Source: Proteobacteria bacterium UBA3588 (GTDB lineage: Bacteria; Pseudomonadota; Gammaproteobacteria; Thiohalomonadales; Thiohalomonadaceae). From it: a stretch of 57,982 bases of DNA. Position numbers and translations under genes: made by a program. The stretch lies in the NCBI GenBank assembly GCA_002376325.1, contig DFMR01000139.1, positions 1 to 57,982 on the forward strand, written 5' to 3'. The notes under the pieces were generated by a model. It saw nothing but the letters and a program-made list of their open reading frames with translations. It did not search any database and was not told where the DNA came from. Shown piece by piece: positions 43,812 to 52,356 of the stretch (the stretch's first letter is position 1; the number at the start of each line of letters is the position of its first letter).

Positions 43812-46800
43812 TCAGACCGCCGCCAGTTCAACGGCCGCTTCCACATCCACCGCAACGATACGCGACACACCGGGCTCGTGCATGGTGACGCCGGTGAGAT
43901 GCGAGGCCAGCTCCATCGTCGCCTTGTTGTGGGTGATGAAGATGAACTGCACCCGCTCCGACATCTCGCGCACCACGTCGCAAAAGCGGCCGACGTTGGC
44001 CTCATCCAGCGGCGCGTCCACCTCGTCCAGCATGCAGAACGGCGACGGATTGAGTTCAAAGATCGAGAACACCATCGCCACCGCCGTGAGCGCCTTTTCG
44101 CCGCCGGAGAGCAGATGGATGGTGCTGTTGCGCTTGCCCGGCGGACGCGCCATCACGGTGACGCCGGTGTCGAGCAGGTCCTCGCCGGTCAGCTCCAGAT
44201 AGGCGTGGCCGCCGCCGAACAGGCGCGGGAATTTTTCCTGCAAGCCTTTGTTGACCTTGTCGAAGGTCTCCTTGAAACGGGTGCGGGTCTCGCGGTCGAT
44301 CTTGCGGATGGCGTTCTCCAGCGTATCCAGCGCCTCGGCCAGATCCTTGTGCTGCGCGTCCAGGTAGTTTTTGCGCTCGGACTGCTGCTCGAACTCCTCG
44401 ATGGCGGCGAGATTAATCGGTCCGAGCCGCTGTATCTTCTGCGCCACATCGTCGACCGTCTGCTCCCAGCCGCGTTCATCCGCATCGGGCGGCATCTCGT
44501 TAAGCAGCGCCTCCAGTTCGAAACCGGCCTCGGTCACCTGCTCATGCAACGTCTGGCGCCGCACCTTGAGCTCCTGACCGTGCATGCGCAGCCGTTCCAG
44601 CACCGAGCGCACCTCCTGCGCCTGGCGTTCCGCCATCAGCCGCTCCTGCTCCAGACGGCGCAGCTCGTGATCGATCTCCTCCACATGCATGCGGGCGGCG
44701 GCCAGTTGCTTCTCCACCTCCATGCGGCGCTCCAGGTGTGACGCCAGCTCGCCGCTCATCGCCTGGATCGGCGTGTCGCCCTCACCCAGTACCAGCCGCA
44801 ACTCTTCACGCCGTTCCGCCAACAGCGACAACTGGCCCTCCATCCGTTCCAGCGCCTGCTCGGTGCTGACCAGTTCGGTACGCATGGTCTGCAAGCGCAA
44901 CGCAATGGCATGGCCCGCCTCGTGGTCGCTGCGCGCCTGCTCCCGCGCACGCTCCAGCGCGGCGCGGCGCTCGTCCCGTTCGTGCGCCAGCTCCTCGCGG
45001 CGGATGGCATGCTCTTCCATCAGCGCCAGGGCCTGGTGCAGACGGCTGCGTGCCTGCTCCATCTCGGCGTCGGCCTCCGCCTGCTGCCGACCCAGCTCCT
45101 GCGCTTCGTTTTGCAACCGCTCATTGCGCTGTCTGATCTGTTCCAGACGCGCCTGTTTGCCCGACAGCTGTGCCTTTTGCTCGGCGCCGCGACGATTCAC
45201 TTCGTTCACCTGGCGCTGCAGCGCCTCGCGCTCCTCTTCCGCCCCGCGCAGCAGCTCACGACCGTCGAGCAACGCCTGCTCGGCATCGCCCGCCTGCTGT
45301 TCCCGTTGCGCCAGGGTGACCTGCAACTCACGCAGCTCCTGCTCGCGCTGCAATACGCCGCTGCGCTCGTCGGCCTCGCGCGCAACGCGTATCCAACTGC
45401 TGCCGAGCCAGATGCCGTCTTGGGTAATCACCGATTCATGGGCGGCCAGGCGCGGACGCAGCGCCAGCGCCTGCAGCAGATCCTCGGCCGCATAGATGCC
45501 GCCCAGCACACCTTCGAGTCCCCACGGGGCCGTCACCTTGGACGACAGCGGCGTACCCGCAGACGCCGCGGGCGCCGTGACCTGCGCCTTGATATCGAAC
45601 AGCGTCAGGTCACCCTGCTCCAATCCCTGCAGCACACCTGCCAGCGGATCGATACCGTCAACGCATACCGCCTCCAACGTTACACCCAGCACCGTCTCCA
45701 CCGCGCGCGCCCAGGCATCCTCCACGGTCAACCCTTCGGCCAAACGCTTGGCGTCGTTCAAACCCTGTCGTTCCAGCCAGGCCGTGACCGCACCGGAGCG
45801 TTTGCCCAGCGCCGCCTGCTGCAACGCCTCCAGCGAGGCATGCCGGCCGCGCTTGCTGTGCAGTTCGTTGCGCAGGCCATCGAGGGCCGCCGACACCTGA
45901 TTATTCTGTTCCCGCTGGGCGCCGATGCGATCGAGGCAGCCGCCGAGCTGCTCCTGCAAGCTCGCCGCCGTCATCTCCTCTTCCGCCGCCTGTTCGCGCA
46001 GCAGCGCGATCTCGCTCTCCAGCGTCTCGGTGGAGAGCATCTTCTGCTCCTCACCCAAACGATCCAGACGCTGACGCTGCTGCCCGGCCTGCTGCTCCAG
46101 GTGTTGCAGGCGGGCCCGCTCGACCTGCGCCGTCTGCGACGAGTCGGCCGCCTGGTGATTGAATTCATCCCACTGGGCCTGCCAGGCGTGCATCGTCTGT
46201 TCCGCCTCGGCCAGCGCCGCCGCGGACAGCTGCTCGGCCGCTTCGCTCTGGCTCAAGGCCGGCTCCTGTTCGCCGACGGCGGCGTGGAGCTCCCCGATCT
46301 TGCGCCGATCCGACTCCAGGTGGCTCTGCGCCTCGTTCCACGAACGCTCCACCTGATTGAGGTCGTGCTGCTGCTGCTGGCGCCGCTCCTTGGCATGCTG
46401 GATCGACTGCTCCAGCCGCGCAATGTCGGCACCGACGCTGTAGAAGCTGCTCTGCACGCCGTTGAAGCCGTCGCTGGCCTCGACGTGCGCCTCGCGCAAC
46501 CGCTCGATGCCCGCTTCCGCGTTACGCTGCCTTGCCAGCTGCGCCTCCAGCGCCGTCTCCTGCTCGCTTGCCTGGCCTTCGACCTGACGGGCGTCGCCGT
46601 CGAGGGCGCGCCAGCGCAGCGCCTGCAACTGCCCCTTGAGCAGCCGCTCCTCCTGCTTCAGTTCCTTGTAGCGTTCGGCCGTCCTGGCTTGACGCTGCAG
46701 ATGTGCCAGCTGCTTGTCCAGCTCTTCGCGCAGGTCGTTGAGGCGGTCGAGGTTGTCGCGCGTATGGCGCATGCGGTTTTCCGTCTCGCGCCGCCGCTCC

Positions 46801-47321
46801 TTGTATTTGGAGATGCCCGCCGCCTCTTCGATGAAGACGCGCAGGTCCTCAGGCTTGGCCTCGATCAGGCGCGAGATGGTGCCCTGCTCGATGATGGCGT
46901 AGCTGCGCGGTCCGAGACCGGTGCCGAGGAAGATGTCGGTGATGTCGCGGCGCCGGCAGCGGCTGCCGTTGAGGTGGTAGAGCGACTGGCCGTCGCGGCT
47001 GACGGTGCGGCTGATGGATATCTCCCCGTAGTGCGCGTACTGGCCGCCGAGGGAACCGTCGCTGTTGTCGAACACCATTTCGATGGTGGCCTGTCCGACC
47101 GGCTTGCGCGCGGTGGAGCCGTTGAATATGACGTCGGCCATGGAGTCGCCGCGCAGGTGCTTGGCGGAGCTCTCGCCCATCACCCAACGCACCGCGTCGA
47201 TGACATTGGACTTGCCGCAGCCGTTGGGCCCGACGATCCCCACCAGATTGCTCGGCAGCGGAATCGCCGTGGGATCGACAAAGGATTTGAAACCGGACAG
47301 TTTGATCTTGCTCAGGCGCAT
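43812..47321 (-). CDS. smc: Chromosome segregation protein SMC
   Basis: A 1169-residue SMC ATPase. Walker A GPNGCGKSN is at residues 31-39; long coiled coils (about 170-500 and 670-1010) flank a hinge near 500-660; the signature LSGGEKAL is at 1071 and Walker B with MLDEVDAPLDEANV at about 1097. With ScpA and ScpB from 32.6-34.1 kb it would form the condensin ring. No MukB system is present in the window, in line with the ScpAB genes. Confidence 0.98.
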   Translation of the reverse strand: MRLSKIKLSGFKSFVDPTAIPLPSNLVGIVGPNGCGKSNVIDAVRWVMGESSAKHLRGDSMADVIFNGSTARKPVGQATIEMVFDNSDGSLGGQYAHYGEISISRTVSRDGQSLYHLNGSRCRRRDITDIFLGTGLGPRSYAIIEQGTISRLIEAKPEDLRVFIEEAAGISKYKERRRETENRMRHTRDNLDRLNDLREELDKQLAHLQRQARTAERYKELKQEERLLKGQLQALRWRALDGDARQVEGQASEQETALEAQLARQRNAEAGIERLREAHVEASDGFNGVQSSFYSVGADIARLEQSIQHAKERRQQQQHDLNQVERSWNEAQSHLESDRRKIGELHAAVGEQEPALSQSEAAEQLSAAALAEAEQTMHAWQAQWDEFNHQAADSSQTAQVERARLQHLEQQAGQQRQRLDRLGEEQKMLSTETLESEIALLREQAAEEEMTAASLQEQLGGCLDRIGAQREQNNQVSAALDGLRNELHSKRGRHASLEALQQAALGKRSGAVTAWLERQGLNDAKRLAEGLTVEDAWARAVETVLGVTLEAVCVDGIDPLAGVLQGLEQGDLTLFDIKAQVTAPAASAGTPLSSKVTAPWGLEGVLGGIYAAEDLLQALALRPRLAAHESVITQDGIWLGSSWIRVAREADERSGVLQREQELRELQVTLAQREQQAGDAEQALLDGRELLRGAEEEREALQRQVNEVNRRGAEQKAQLSGKQARLEQIRQRNERLQNEAQELGRQQAEADAEMEQARSRLHQALALMEEHAIRREELAHERDERRAALERAREQARSDHEAGHAIALRLQTMRTELVSTEQALERMEGQLSLLAERREELRLVLGEGDTPIQAMSGELASHLERRMEVEKQLAAARMHVEEIDHELRRLEQERLMAERQAQEVRSVLERLRMHGQELKVRRQTLHEQVTEAGFELEALLNEMPPDADERGWEQTVDDVAQKIQRLGPINLAAIEEFEQQSERKNYLDAQHKDLAEALDTLENAIRKIDRETRTRFKETFDKVNKGLQEKFPRLFGGGHAYLELTGEDLLDTGVTVMARPPGKRNSTIHLLSGGEKALTAVAMVFSIFELNPSPFCMLDEVDAPLDEANVGRFCDVVREMSERVQFIFITHNKATMELASHLTGVTMHEPGVSRIVAVDVEAAVELAAV

Positions 47322-47410
47322 TTTATTGTCGGTATGGACCTAACCACTTGCGTCAAAAAAGAAAATATACGAATTGCGCGGGAGAAAATCCGCATGCGAA
47401 GCCTCCCTGC

Positions 47411-47429
47411 CACATGCCGCCGGCATGTG
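47411..47429 (+). promoter_or_regulatory. Hairpin in the smc-queF leader
   Basis: CACATGCCG-C-CGGCATGTG is a near-perfect palindrome 60 bases upstream of queF, followed by a second inverted pair, CCCGGC (47432-47437) and GCCGGG (47454-47459). The loop of the second pair holds TTACAAT, a plausible -10 box. It does not match the short preQ1 riboswitch pattern I know, so no riboswitch is claimed. Confidence 0.3.
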
Positions 47430-47488
47430 TTCCCGGCTATTTTTGGTTACAATGCCGGGCTGTCAAAACTACCACGAAAGCCACTGTT

Positions 47489-47878
47489 ATGCCTACCCGA
47501 CCGAGCAAGGAACTGGAGACCTTCGATAATCCCATGGCGGAGAGGGATTATACGATTCGCATCGAGATCCCGGAGTTCACCTGCCTCTGCCCGAAGACCG
47601 GCCAGCCCGACTTCGCCACCCTTTACCTGGACTACGTGCCGGACCGCAAGTGCGTGGAGTTGAAGGCGCTCAAGCTCTACGTCTGGTCGTTTCGCGACGA
47701 GGGGGCGTTCCACGAGGCGGTCACCAACCGTATCCTCGACGACCTGGTGCGCGCCACCCAGCCGCGCTTCATGCGCTTGACCGGCAAGTTCAATGTCCGC
47801 GGCGGCATCTGGACCACGGTGGTGGCGGAACACCGCGCGCCCGACTGGACGCCGCCGCCCCCGGTCGCCCTGCCCTGA
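47489..47878 (+). CDS. queF: NADPH-dependent 7-cyano-7-deazaguanine reductase, type I
   Basis: A 129-residue tunnelling-fold enzyme that reduces preQ0 to preQ1 in queuosine synthesis. It has the catalytic Cys34 and Asp41 in FTCLCPKTGQPDFA and the QueF motif ELKALKLYVWSFRDEGAFHE. It is the short YkvM-like type, not the two-domain E. coli type. ATG 47489 is preferred; the longer frame to 47348 lacks family similarity. Confidence 0.96.
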   Translation: MPTRPSKELETFDNPMAERDYTIRIEIPEFTCLCPKTGQPDFATLYLDYVPDRKCVELKALKLYVWSFRDEGAFHEAVTNRILDDLVRATQPRFMRLTGKFNVRGGIWTTVVAEHRAPDWTPPPPVALP

Positions 47879-47880
47879 AC

Positions 47881-47914
47881 TAGTGTACTGCTGCACTCTT
47901 GGCGGTACTTTCAG
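47881..47914 (+). repeat. Left terminal inverted repeat of the 270-bp element
   Basis: TAGTGTACTGCTGCACTCTT, then GGCGGTACTTTCAG. Identical to the reverse complement of 48117-48150 except at two positions. Confidence 0.9.
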
Positions 47915-48116
47915 AGCCCCCGAAAGTGCCAGGACAAGGCGCGGCGCGCAGGCAATGGCCGTAGCCCTTGCCAAGCGCTGCAACGCGGTCATGGTGCTTT
48001 CGGGGGGCTCCCTTCGGGCGAGCCGCTGGCGGGCCATCTGCGGCGTTGCGCTTGCTTACAAGGGCTACGGCCATTGCTGCGCAACCGCGCCTTGCAGCTG
48101 ACCCGTCAGCGACTCG

Positions 48117-48150
48117 CTGAAAGTGCCTCCAAGAGTGCAGCAGTACACTA
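48117..48150 (-). repeat. Right terminal inverted repeat of the 270-bp element
   Basis: Read on the minus strand this is TAGTGTACTGCTGCACTCTT, then GGAGGCACTTTCAG. Its first TAG is also the stop codon of the lipoprotein gene ending at 48148. Confidence 0.9.
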
Positions 48151-48696
48151 AGTCCCGCCACCGAGGGAGGCATAGGCACCCAGCGACTTGCGGATATCCG
48201 CGGCCGTCGGCAGCGTGGCGCGCCCCTCGAAGTCGAAACCACCGTGACAGGTCAGCCGCATCACCTGCGGCTGGCGCGCCGAGCGCAGCCAGTAATCCAC
48301 GTAGCGGTTCACCAGGGGCGGCATACCGTCGTCGTTCGTGGCAAAACGCAACGCGGCATAGCGCAGCGGCGAGCGACGCCATACCACCAAGTCGTCGCCG
48401 ACGCTGAGGCGGCTGACGGCAAAGGTAGCGGGTTCGATGCGGGCGCTGCCGTCGCTCACCTGGTAGACCTCGAAATCGCACGAGGGATAGTAGTAGTGGA
48501 GGCGGTTCTTGGCCACCACCGCACCGTCCTGCAAAAACACCCGTGCGGTTCCGGCCGGCACCTGCAACCGCTGGTGCAGGGTAACGGTGGCGGCCGCAGG
48601 CACCCTATAATAGACCGCCTGATTGGCGATCCCCGGCCCCGCACAGGAGACCAACAGCGGCATTGCCGCCATCCACAGCCAACGGAGACGTAACAT
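48148..48696 (-). CDS. Putative lipoprotein of unknown function; stop codon supplied by the adjacent repeat element
   Basis: A 182-residue protein with a lipoprotein signal peptide (MLRLRWLWMAAMPLLVSC, lipobox LVSC with Cys18). The mature part has a beta-rich segment (VTLHQRLQVPAGTARVFLQD), then YYPSCDFEVYQVSD and a C-terminal MRLTCHGGFDFEGRATLPT, giving two conserved-looking Cys. I do not recognise the family. AGGAGG lies upstream of ATG 48696. The TAG stop is the first triplet of the 270-bp element, so the original C-terminus may have been altered by insertion. Confidence 0.75.
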   Translation of the reverse strand: MLRLRWLWMAAMPLLVSCAGPGIANQAVYYRVPAAATVTLHQRLQVPAGTARVFLQDGAVVAKNRLHYYYPSCDFEVYQVSDGSARIEPATFAVSRLSVGDDLVVWRRSPLRYAALRFATNDDGMPPLVNRYVDYWLRSARQPQVMRLTCHGGFDFEGRATLPTAADIRKSLGAYASLGGGT

Positions 48697-48714
48697 GGCG
48701 TTTCCTCCTGCCAC

Positions 48715-50058
48715 ATGAGCTACTTCAAGGATATGCCGTCCGCGCCCGGCTCGCTGGCGCTGGGCATCGATTTCGGCACCTCCGGCTGCCGCGCCGTGGC
48801 GATCGACGGCGACGGTCAGATCCAGGCGAAGGCTGCAGTGCCGTTGCCATCGTCGCGGCGCAATGCCGGCGCCGTGGAACAGTCGCCGCAGTCGTGGCTG
48901 GCGGCCCTCGATACCCTGCTGGCCACCCTGTCCCAACAAATTCCGGCGCAGCGCATCGGTGCCATCGCCGTCGACGGCACCTCGGGGACCGTGATGCTGG
49001 CCGATCTGGCCGGTGCAGCGCTCACACCGGCGCTAATGTACGACGACAACCGCGCCCAGGCCGAGGCCGCCGCGATTGAAGCCGTGGCGCCGCGCGAATC
49101 GGCCGCCCACGGCACCGCCTCCGGGCTGGCCAAGCTGCTGTGGTTGCTCCATCACGGGCACACCGACGGTGCCGCCCGCGTACTCACCCAGACCGACTTC
49201 ATCAACCGGCAGCTGCTCGGGCGGAACGCCGCCGGCGACACCAACAATATGCTCAAATTGGGCTACGACCCGCGCGACGGCGGTTGGCCGCAATGGTTGG
49301 ATCGGCTGGGGGTGCCGCGCAGCCTGCTGCCGGACGTGGTGGCACCGGGCACGCCGCTCGGCGTCGTCGCCGCCGCCGTTGCGCAACGCTATGGCCTGCG
49401 CAGCGACACGTGGGTGGTCGCCGGCACCACCGACAGCACCGCCGCCTTCATCGCAACCGGTGCCCGGCTCCCCGGCGAGGCGGTCACCTCGCTGGGTTCC
49501 ACCCTAGTGCTGAAGGTCATCAGCGATCAGCCGGTGTCGGCACCGGAATACGGCGTCTACAGCCAGCCCCTCGGCAGCCGCTGGCTGATCGGCGGCGGCT
49601 CCAACAGCGGCGGCGCCGTGCTGCGCCATTATTTCACCGATGCCGCCATGGCCGACTTGAGCGCACGGCTGCAGCCGGAGCGCGGCACCGGCCTCGATTA
49701 CTATCCGCTGCCGGCGCCGGGGGAGCGGTTTCCCGTCAACGACCCGCGCATGCAGCCGCGGCTGTCGCCCCGTCCCGACGACGACGCGGTTTTTTTCCAG
49801 GGCTTGCTGGAGGGTATGGCCCGCATCGAGCGCGACGGCTACCGCCGTCTCGCCGCACTGGGGGCGCCCTGGCCAAGCCGTGTGTACAGCGTCGGCGGCG
49901 GTGCCAAAAATGCCGCCTGGAACACGATACGCGCACGTCTGCTCGGTGTACCCTTGACGCCGCCGCCGCACACCGCAGCGGCTTACGGCGCGGCACTGCT
50001 GGCCGCACGTACCCTCAGCACAATGGCTGCCGGTGCATCTGCACCGGCAGCGTGTTAG
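48715..50058 (+). CDS. FGGY-family carbohydrate kinase (D-ribulose/xylulose kinase-like)
   Basis: A 447-residue ATP-dependent sugar kinase. The N-terminal phosphate loop GIDFGTSGCRAVAID, the VDGTSGTVML segment, QTDFINRQLLG and DTNNMLKLGYD, and the C-terminal VYSVGGGAKNAAWNTIRA are FGGY features. The sequence is of the cyanobacterial/plant XK1-like type for which D-ribulose is a reported substrate, but the substrate here is not proven. It diverges from the lipoprotein gene with 18 bases between start codons. Confidence 0.85.
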   Translation: MSYFKDMPSAPGSLALGIDFGTSGCRAVAIDGDGQIQAKAAVPLPSSRRNAGAVEQSPQSWLAALDTLLATLSQQIPAQRIGAIAVDGTSGTVMLADLAGAALTPALMYDDNRAQAEAAAIEAVAPRESAAHGTASGLAKLLWLLHHGHTDGAARVLTQTDFINRQLLGRNAAGDTNNMLKLGYDPRDGGWPQWLDRLGVPRSLLPDVVAPGTPLGVVAAAVAQRYGLRSDTWVVAGTTDSTAAFIATGARLPGEAVTSLGSTLVLKVISDQPVSAPEYGVYSQPLGSRWLIGGGSNSGGAVLRHYFTDAAMADLSARLQPERGTGLDYYPLPAPGERFPVNDPRMQPRLSPRPDDDAVFFQGLLEGMARIERDGYRRLAALGAPWPSRVYSVGGGAKNAAWNTIRARLLGVPLTPPPHTAAAYGAALLAARTLSTMAAGASAPAAC

Positions 50059-50095
50059 TTTTGTATATCCAGCACCACGACGGACACGACATCAT

Positions 50096-50848
50096 ATGTG
50101 GCGACACCCCCTGCTTGGCCCCGCCTACCTGCTCAAAGGGCTGCGCTTGATAGCGAGGCCGGCCCTGTGGCCCTACGTGGCCATACCATTGCTGATCAAC
50201 GTCGTCATCTTCGGCCTGCTGCTGTGGTTCGCGGGGGACCAATTCGGCCGCATCGTCGACCACCTGCAGCCCACCCTGCCGCACTGGCTGATATGGCTCA
50301 GTTGGCTGCTGTGGTTGCTGTTTGCGCTGCTGGCGGGAGTGGTGATCTTCTTTACCTTTTCGCTGCTGGCCAACATCGTTGGTGCGCCGTTCAACGGCCT
50401 GCTCGCCGAAGCGGTGGAACGTCTGCTCACCGGTGCCGAGACGCCGCCGGGCGGCAGCCTGAGGCAGGTGCTGCGGGAAACGCCGCAGGCGTTGCGGGAT
50501 GAACTGCGCAAGCTGGGCTATTACGCCCTGTGGGCGCTGCCGCTGCTGCTGCTGTTCTGGCTACCGGTGGCCAATCTGGCGGCGCCGTTGCTGTGGGCGC
50601 TGTTCAGCGCCTGGATGCTCGCCCTGGAGTATGCCGACTACCCTCTCGGCAACCATGGCCTGCGCTTCGACGAACAGCGTCGCATGCTGCGCGGCAAGCC
50701 GCTGCTGGCCCTCAGTTTCGGCGCCGCTACGCTGCTCGCCACCATGATACCGCTGCTGAATCTGTTCGTTATGCCGGCGGCCGTCGCGGGCGCCACGCAG
50801 TTATGGGTCGAGCAGCTGCGGCCGCTGGAACGATCGAGCGAGGAATAA
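50096..50848 (+). CDS. cysZ: Sulfate transporter CysZ
   Basis: A 250-residue integral membrane protein with four long hydrophobic segments, starting MWRHPLLGPAYLLKGLRLI and including LWPYVAIPLLINVVIFGLL, FTFSLLANIVGAPFNGLLAE and LALEYADYPLGNHGLRF. These match CysZ, which mediates sulfate uptake for cysteine synthesis in E. coli. It is 37 bases after the kinase; the two may share a transcript without functional link. Confidence 0.9.
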   Translation: MWRHPLLGPAYLLKGLRLIARPALWPYVAIPLLINVVIFGLLLWFAGDQFGRIVDHLQPTLPHWLIWLSWLLWLLFALLAGVVIFFTFSLLANIVGAPFNGLLAEAVERLLTGAETPPGGSLRQVLRETPQALRDELRKLGYYALWALPLLLLFWLPVANLAAPLLWALFSAWMLALEYADYPLGNHGLRFDEQRRMLRGKPLLALSFGAATLLATMIPLLNLFVMPAAVAGATQLWVEQLRPLERSSEE

Positions 50849-50936
50849 TCGTTTCGCCGCGCAACCACCGCGCGGCGTTCCCCTGTTCAGCGGACGATGG
50901 CGTCTCTATGATAGCGGCACCATTCGGGGAGCCATC

Positions 50937-52166
50937 GTGAACCTGCCACTGCTGGTCCTGCTGACCGTATTTGTCGCCATCGCGCTGCGCAAGATCGGAC
51001 GTTGGCCGATCGCTATCTGGCAGGCTATGAGCGCCGGCGCCGGCGCTGTGCTGTTGAGCGGACAGATCTCGCTGTCTCAGGCGCTACGCGCCATCGACTG
51101 GAACGTGATGCTGTTTCTGTTCGGCATGTTCGTCATTGGCCAGGCCCTGGTCGCCAGCGGCTACCTATACGCCCTCGCCTACCGTCTGTTCGGCCACAGC
51201 CGCTCCAGCGACACGCTGGTGCTGACGCTGCTAGTGGGCGGCGCGGTCGCCTCCGCCCTGCTGATGAACGATACCTTGGCGATCATCGGCACGCCGCTGG
51301 CGATACGGCTGGCGCGGGAACACCGCATCAATCCCCGCCTGCTGCTGCTCACACTCTGTTTCGCCGTCACCACCGGCAGCGTTATCAGCCCCATCGGCAA
51401 TCCGCAAAATCTGCTGATCGCCCTATGGGGCCCGATGCCGGCCCCGTTCGCGACCTTCGCCGGACGGCTGCTGCTCCCCACGCTCCTCAACCTGGTACTG
51501 ACCTACCTGCTGTTGCGACTGTTGTTTCGGCACGAGTTCCACGGCACGCCCCTGGTACATCGCCAATCAGCGCCGACCGATCCCGCACTCGCACGCTTGG
51601 CGCGCTATGCGGTGTGGCTGCTGTTGACACTGCTGCTGGCGCGCGTCGCGGTGCCGTTGTTGGGGATGCGGTTCCCGCTGCGCCTCAGTCACATTGCGCT
51701 GGTCGCAATGCTGCCGATCGTGTTGTTCAGCCCGCGCCGCCTGCCCCTCCTGCGTACCATCGATTGGCGTACGCTGGCGTTCTTTGCCGCCATGTTCGTC
51801 GTGATGGCCAGTGTTTGGGATACGGGCATCTTGCAACGCCATCTAAACGAGACCGGCGCGGCACTGCGCGCTCCCGGCTTCGTACTCGGCAGCAGCGTTC
51901 TGTTGAGTCAGCTCATCTCCAATGTACCGCTGGTCGCGCTCTACCTGCCGCTGTTGCATACCACTGAGCCGTCCGTCTTGCTCACCCTGGCGGCCGGCAG
52001 CACCATCGCCGGCAATCTCCTGCCGCTTGGTGCCGCCAGCAATGTAATCGTGATACAGAATGCCGAACGCCACGGCACCGCATTCACCTTTTTCGATTTT
52101 GCCCGTGCCGGGATACCCCTTACGCTGGTAAATGTCGGCATCTATTGGCTGTTTCTGGTACGTTGA
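50937..52166 (+). CDS. SLC13/ArsB-type ion transporter
   Basis: A 409-residue membrane protein with about ten to eleven hydrophobic segments arranged as two inverted halves. The half-repeat signatures are ASALLMNDTLAIIGTPLAIR followed by SPIGNPQNLLI, and SQLISNVPLVALYLPLL followed by LLPLGAASNVIVI. These belong to the ion transporter superfamily containing arsenite, Na+/dicarboxylate and Na+/H+ carriers. The cargo cannot be read from sequence. GTG 50937 has GGGGAG upstream. Proximity to cysZ makes sulfate or another anion conceivable, but that is speculation. Confidence 0.88.
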   Translation: MNLPLLVLLTVFVAIALRKIGRWPIAIWQAMSAGAGAVLLSGQISLSQALRAIDWNVMLFLFGMFVIGQALVASGYLYALAYRLFGHSRSSDTLVLTLLVGGAVASALLMNDTLAIIGTPLAIRLAREHRINPRLLLLTLCFAVTTGSVISPIGNPQNLLIALWGPMPAPFATFAGRLLLPTLLNLVLTYLLLRLLFRHEFHGTPLVHRQSAPTDPALARLARYAVWLLLTLLLARVAVPLLGMRFPLRLSHIALVAMLPIVLFSPRRLPLLRTIDWRTLAFFAAMFVVMASVWDTGILQRHLNETGAALRAPGFVLGSSVLLSQLISNVPLVALYLPLLHTTEPSVLLTLAAGSTIAGNLLPLGAASNVIVIQNAERHGTAFTFFDFARAGIPLTLVNVGIYWLFLVR

Positions 52167-52356
52167 CACACGCTTTACGGCCACGAACCCTATACGGCAA
52201 CAAGGTTAAGCCAAAAATGGCGCGCATTTTGCCTTAGCCCAACGGCAAGCGGCCGCGCCGCCCAAAAACGGCACGGCAGTGGAGAAAAATTTTGCGAATT
52301 GGTCTATTTTTACTTAACAGTATCCATATGAATGCACGTCCGAGATTAACAATCCA

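Larger units (their letters stand above)
47881..48150. mobile_element. 270-bp MITE-like palindromic element
   Basis: Terminal inverted repeats of 34 bp with two mismatches bound the element (47881-47914 and 48117-48150, beginning TAGTGTACTGCTGCAC at both ends). A second, inner inverted pair includes GCAATGGCCGTAGCCCTTG on both arms. The centre has a GGCTCCC-TTC-GGGCGAGCC hairpin. The whole region can fold back on itself. It contains no credible coding sequence. The terminal TA fits the TA target duplications of IS630/Tc1-mariner-type transposons, but this is inference. It sits in the tight convergent space between queF and the lipoprotein gene. Confidence 0.8.

Noticed and set aside
47341..47488. 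preQ1 riboswitch upstream of queF
   Set aside because: The leader has two hairpins but no recognisable preQ1 aptamer sequence.
44910..47663. 917-codon open frame antisense to smc
   Set aside because: Long antisense frames are common opposite high-GC genes. The composition (very rich in Arg, Leu, Gln and His) matches the reverse complement of SMC coiled-coil codons and shows no domain.
47447..48240. Short ORFs inside and across the 270-bp element
   Set aside because: They are created by the repeat arms, lack ribosome binding sites and resemble each other only because the arms are inverted copies.
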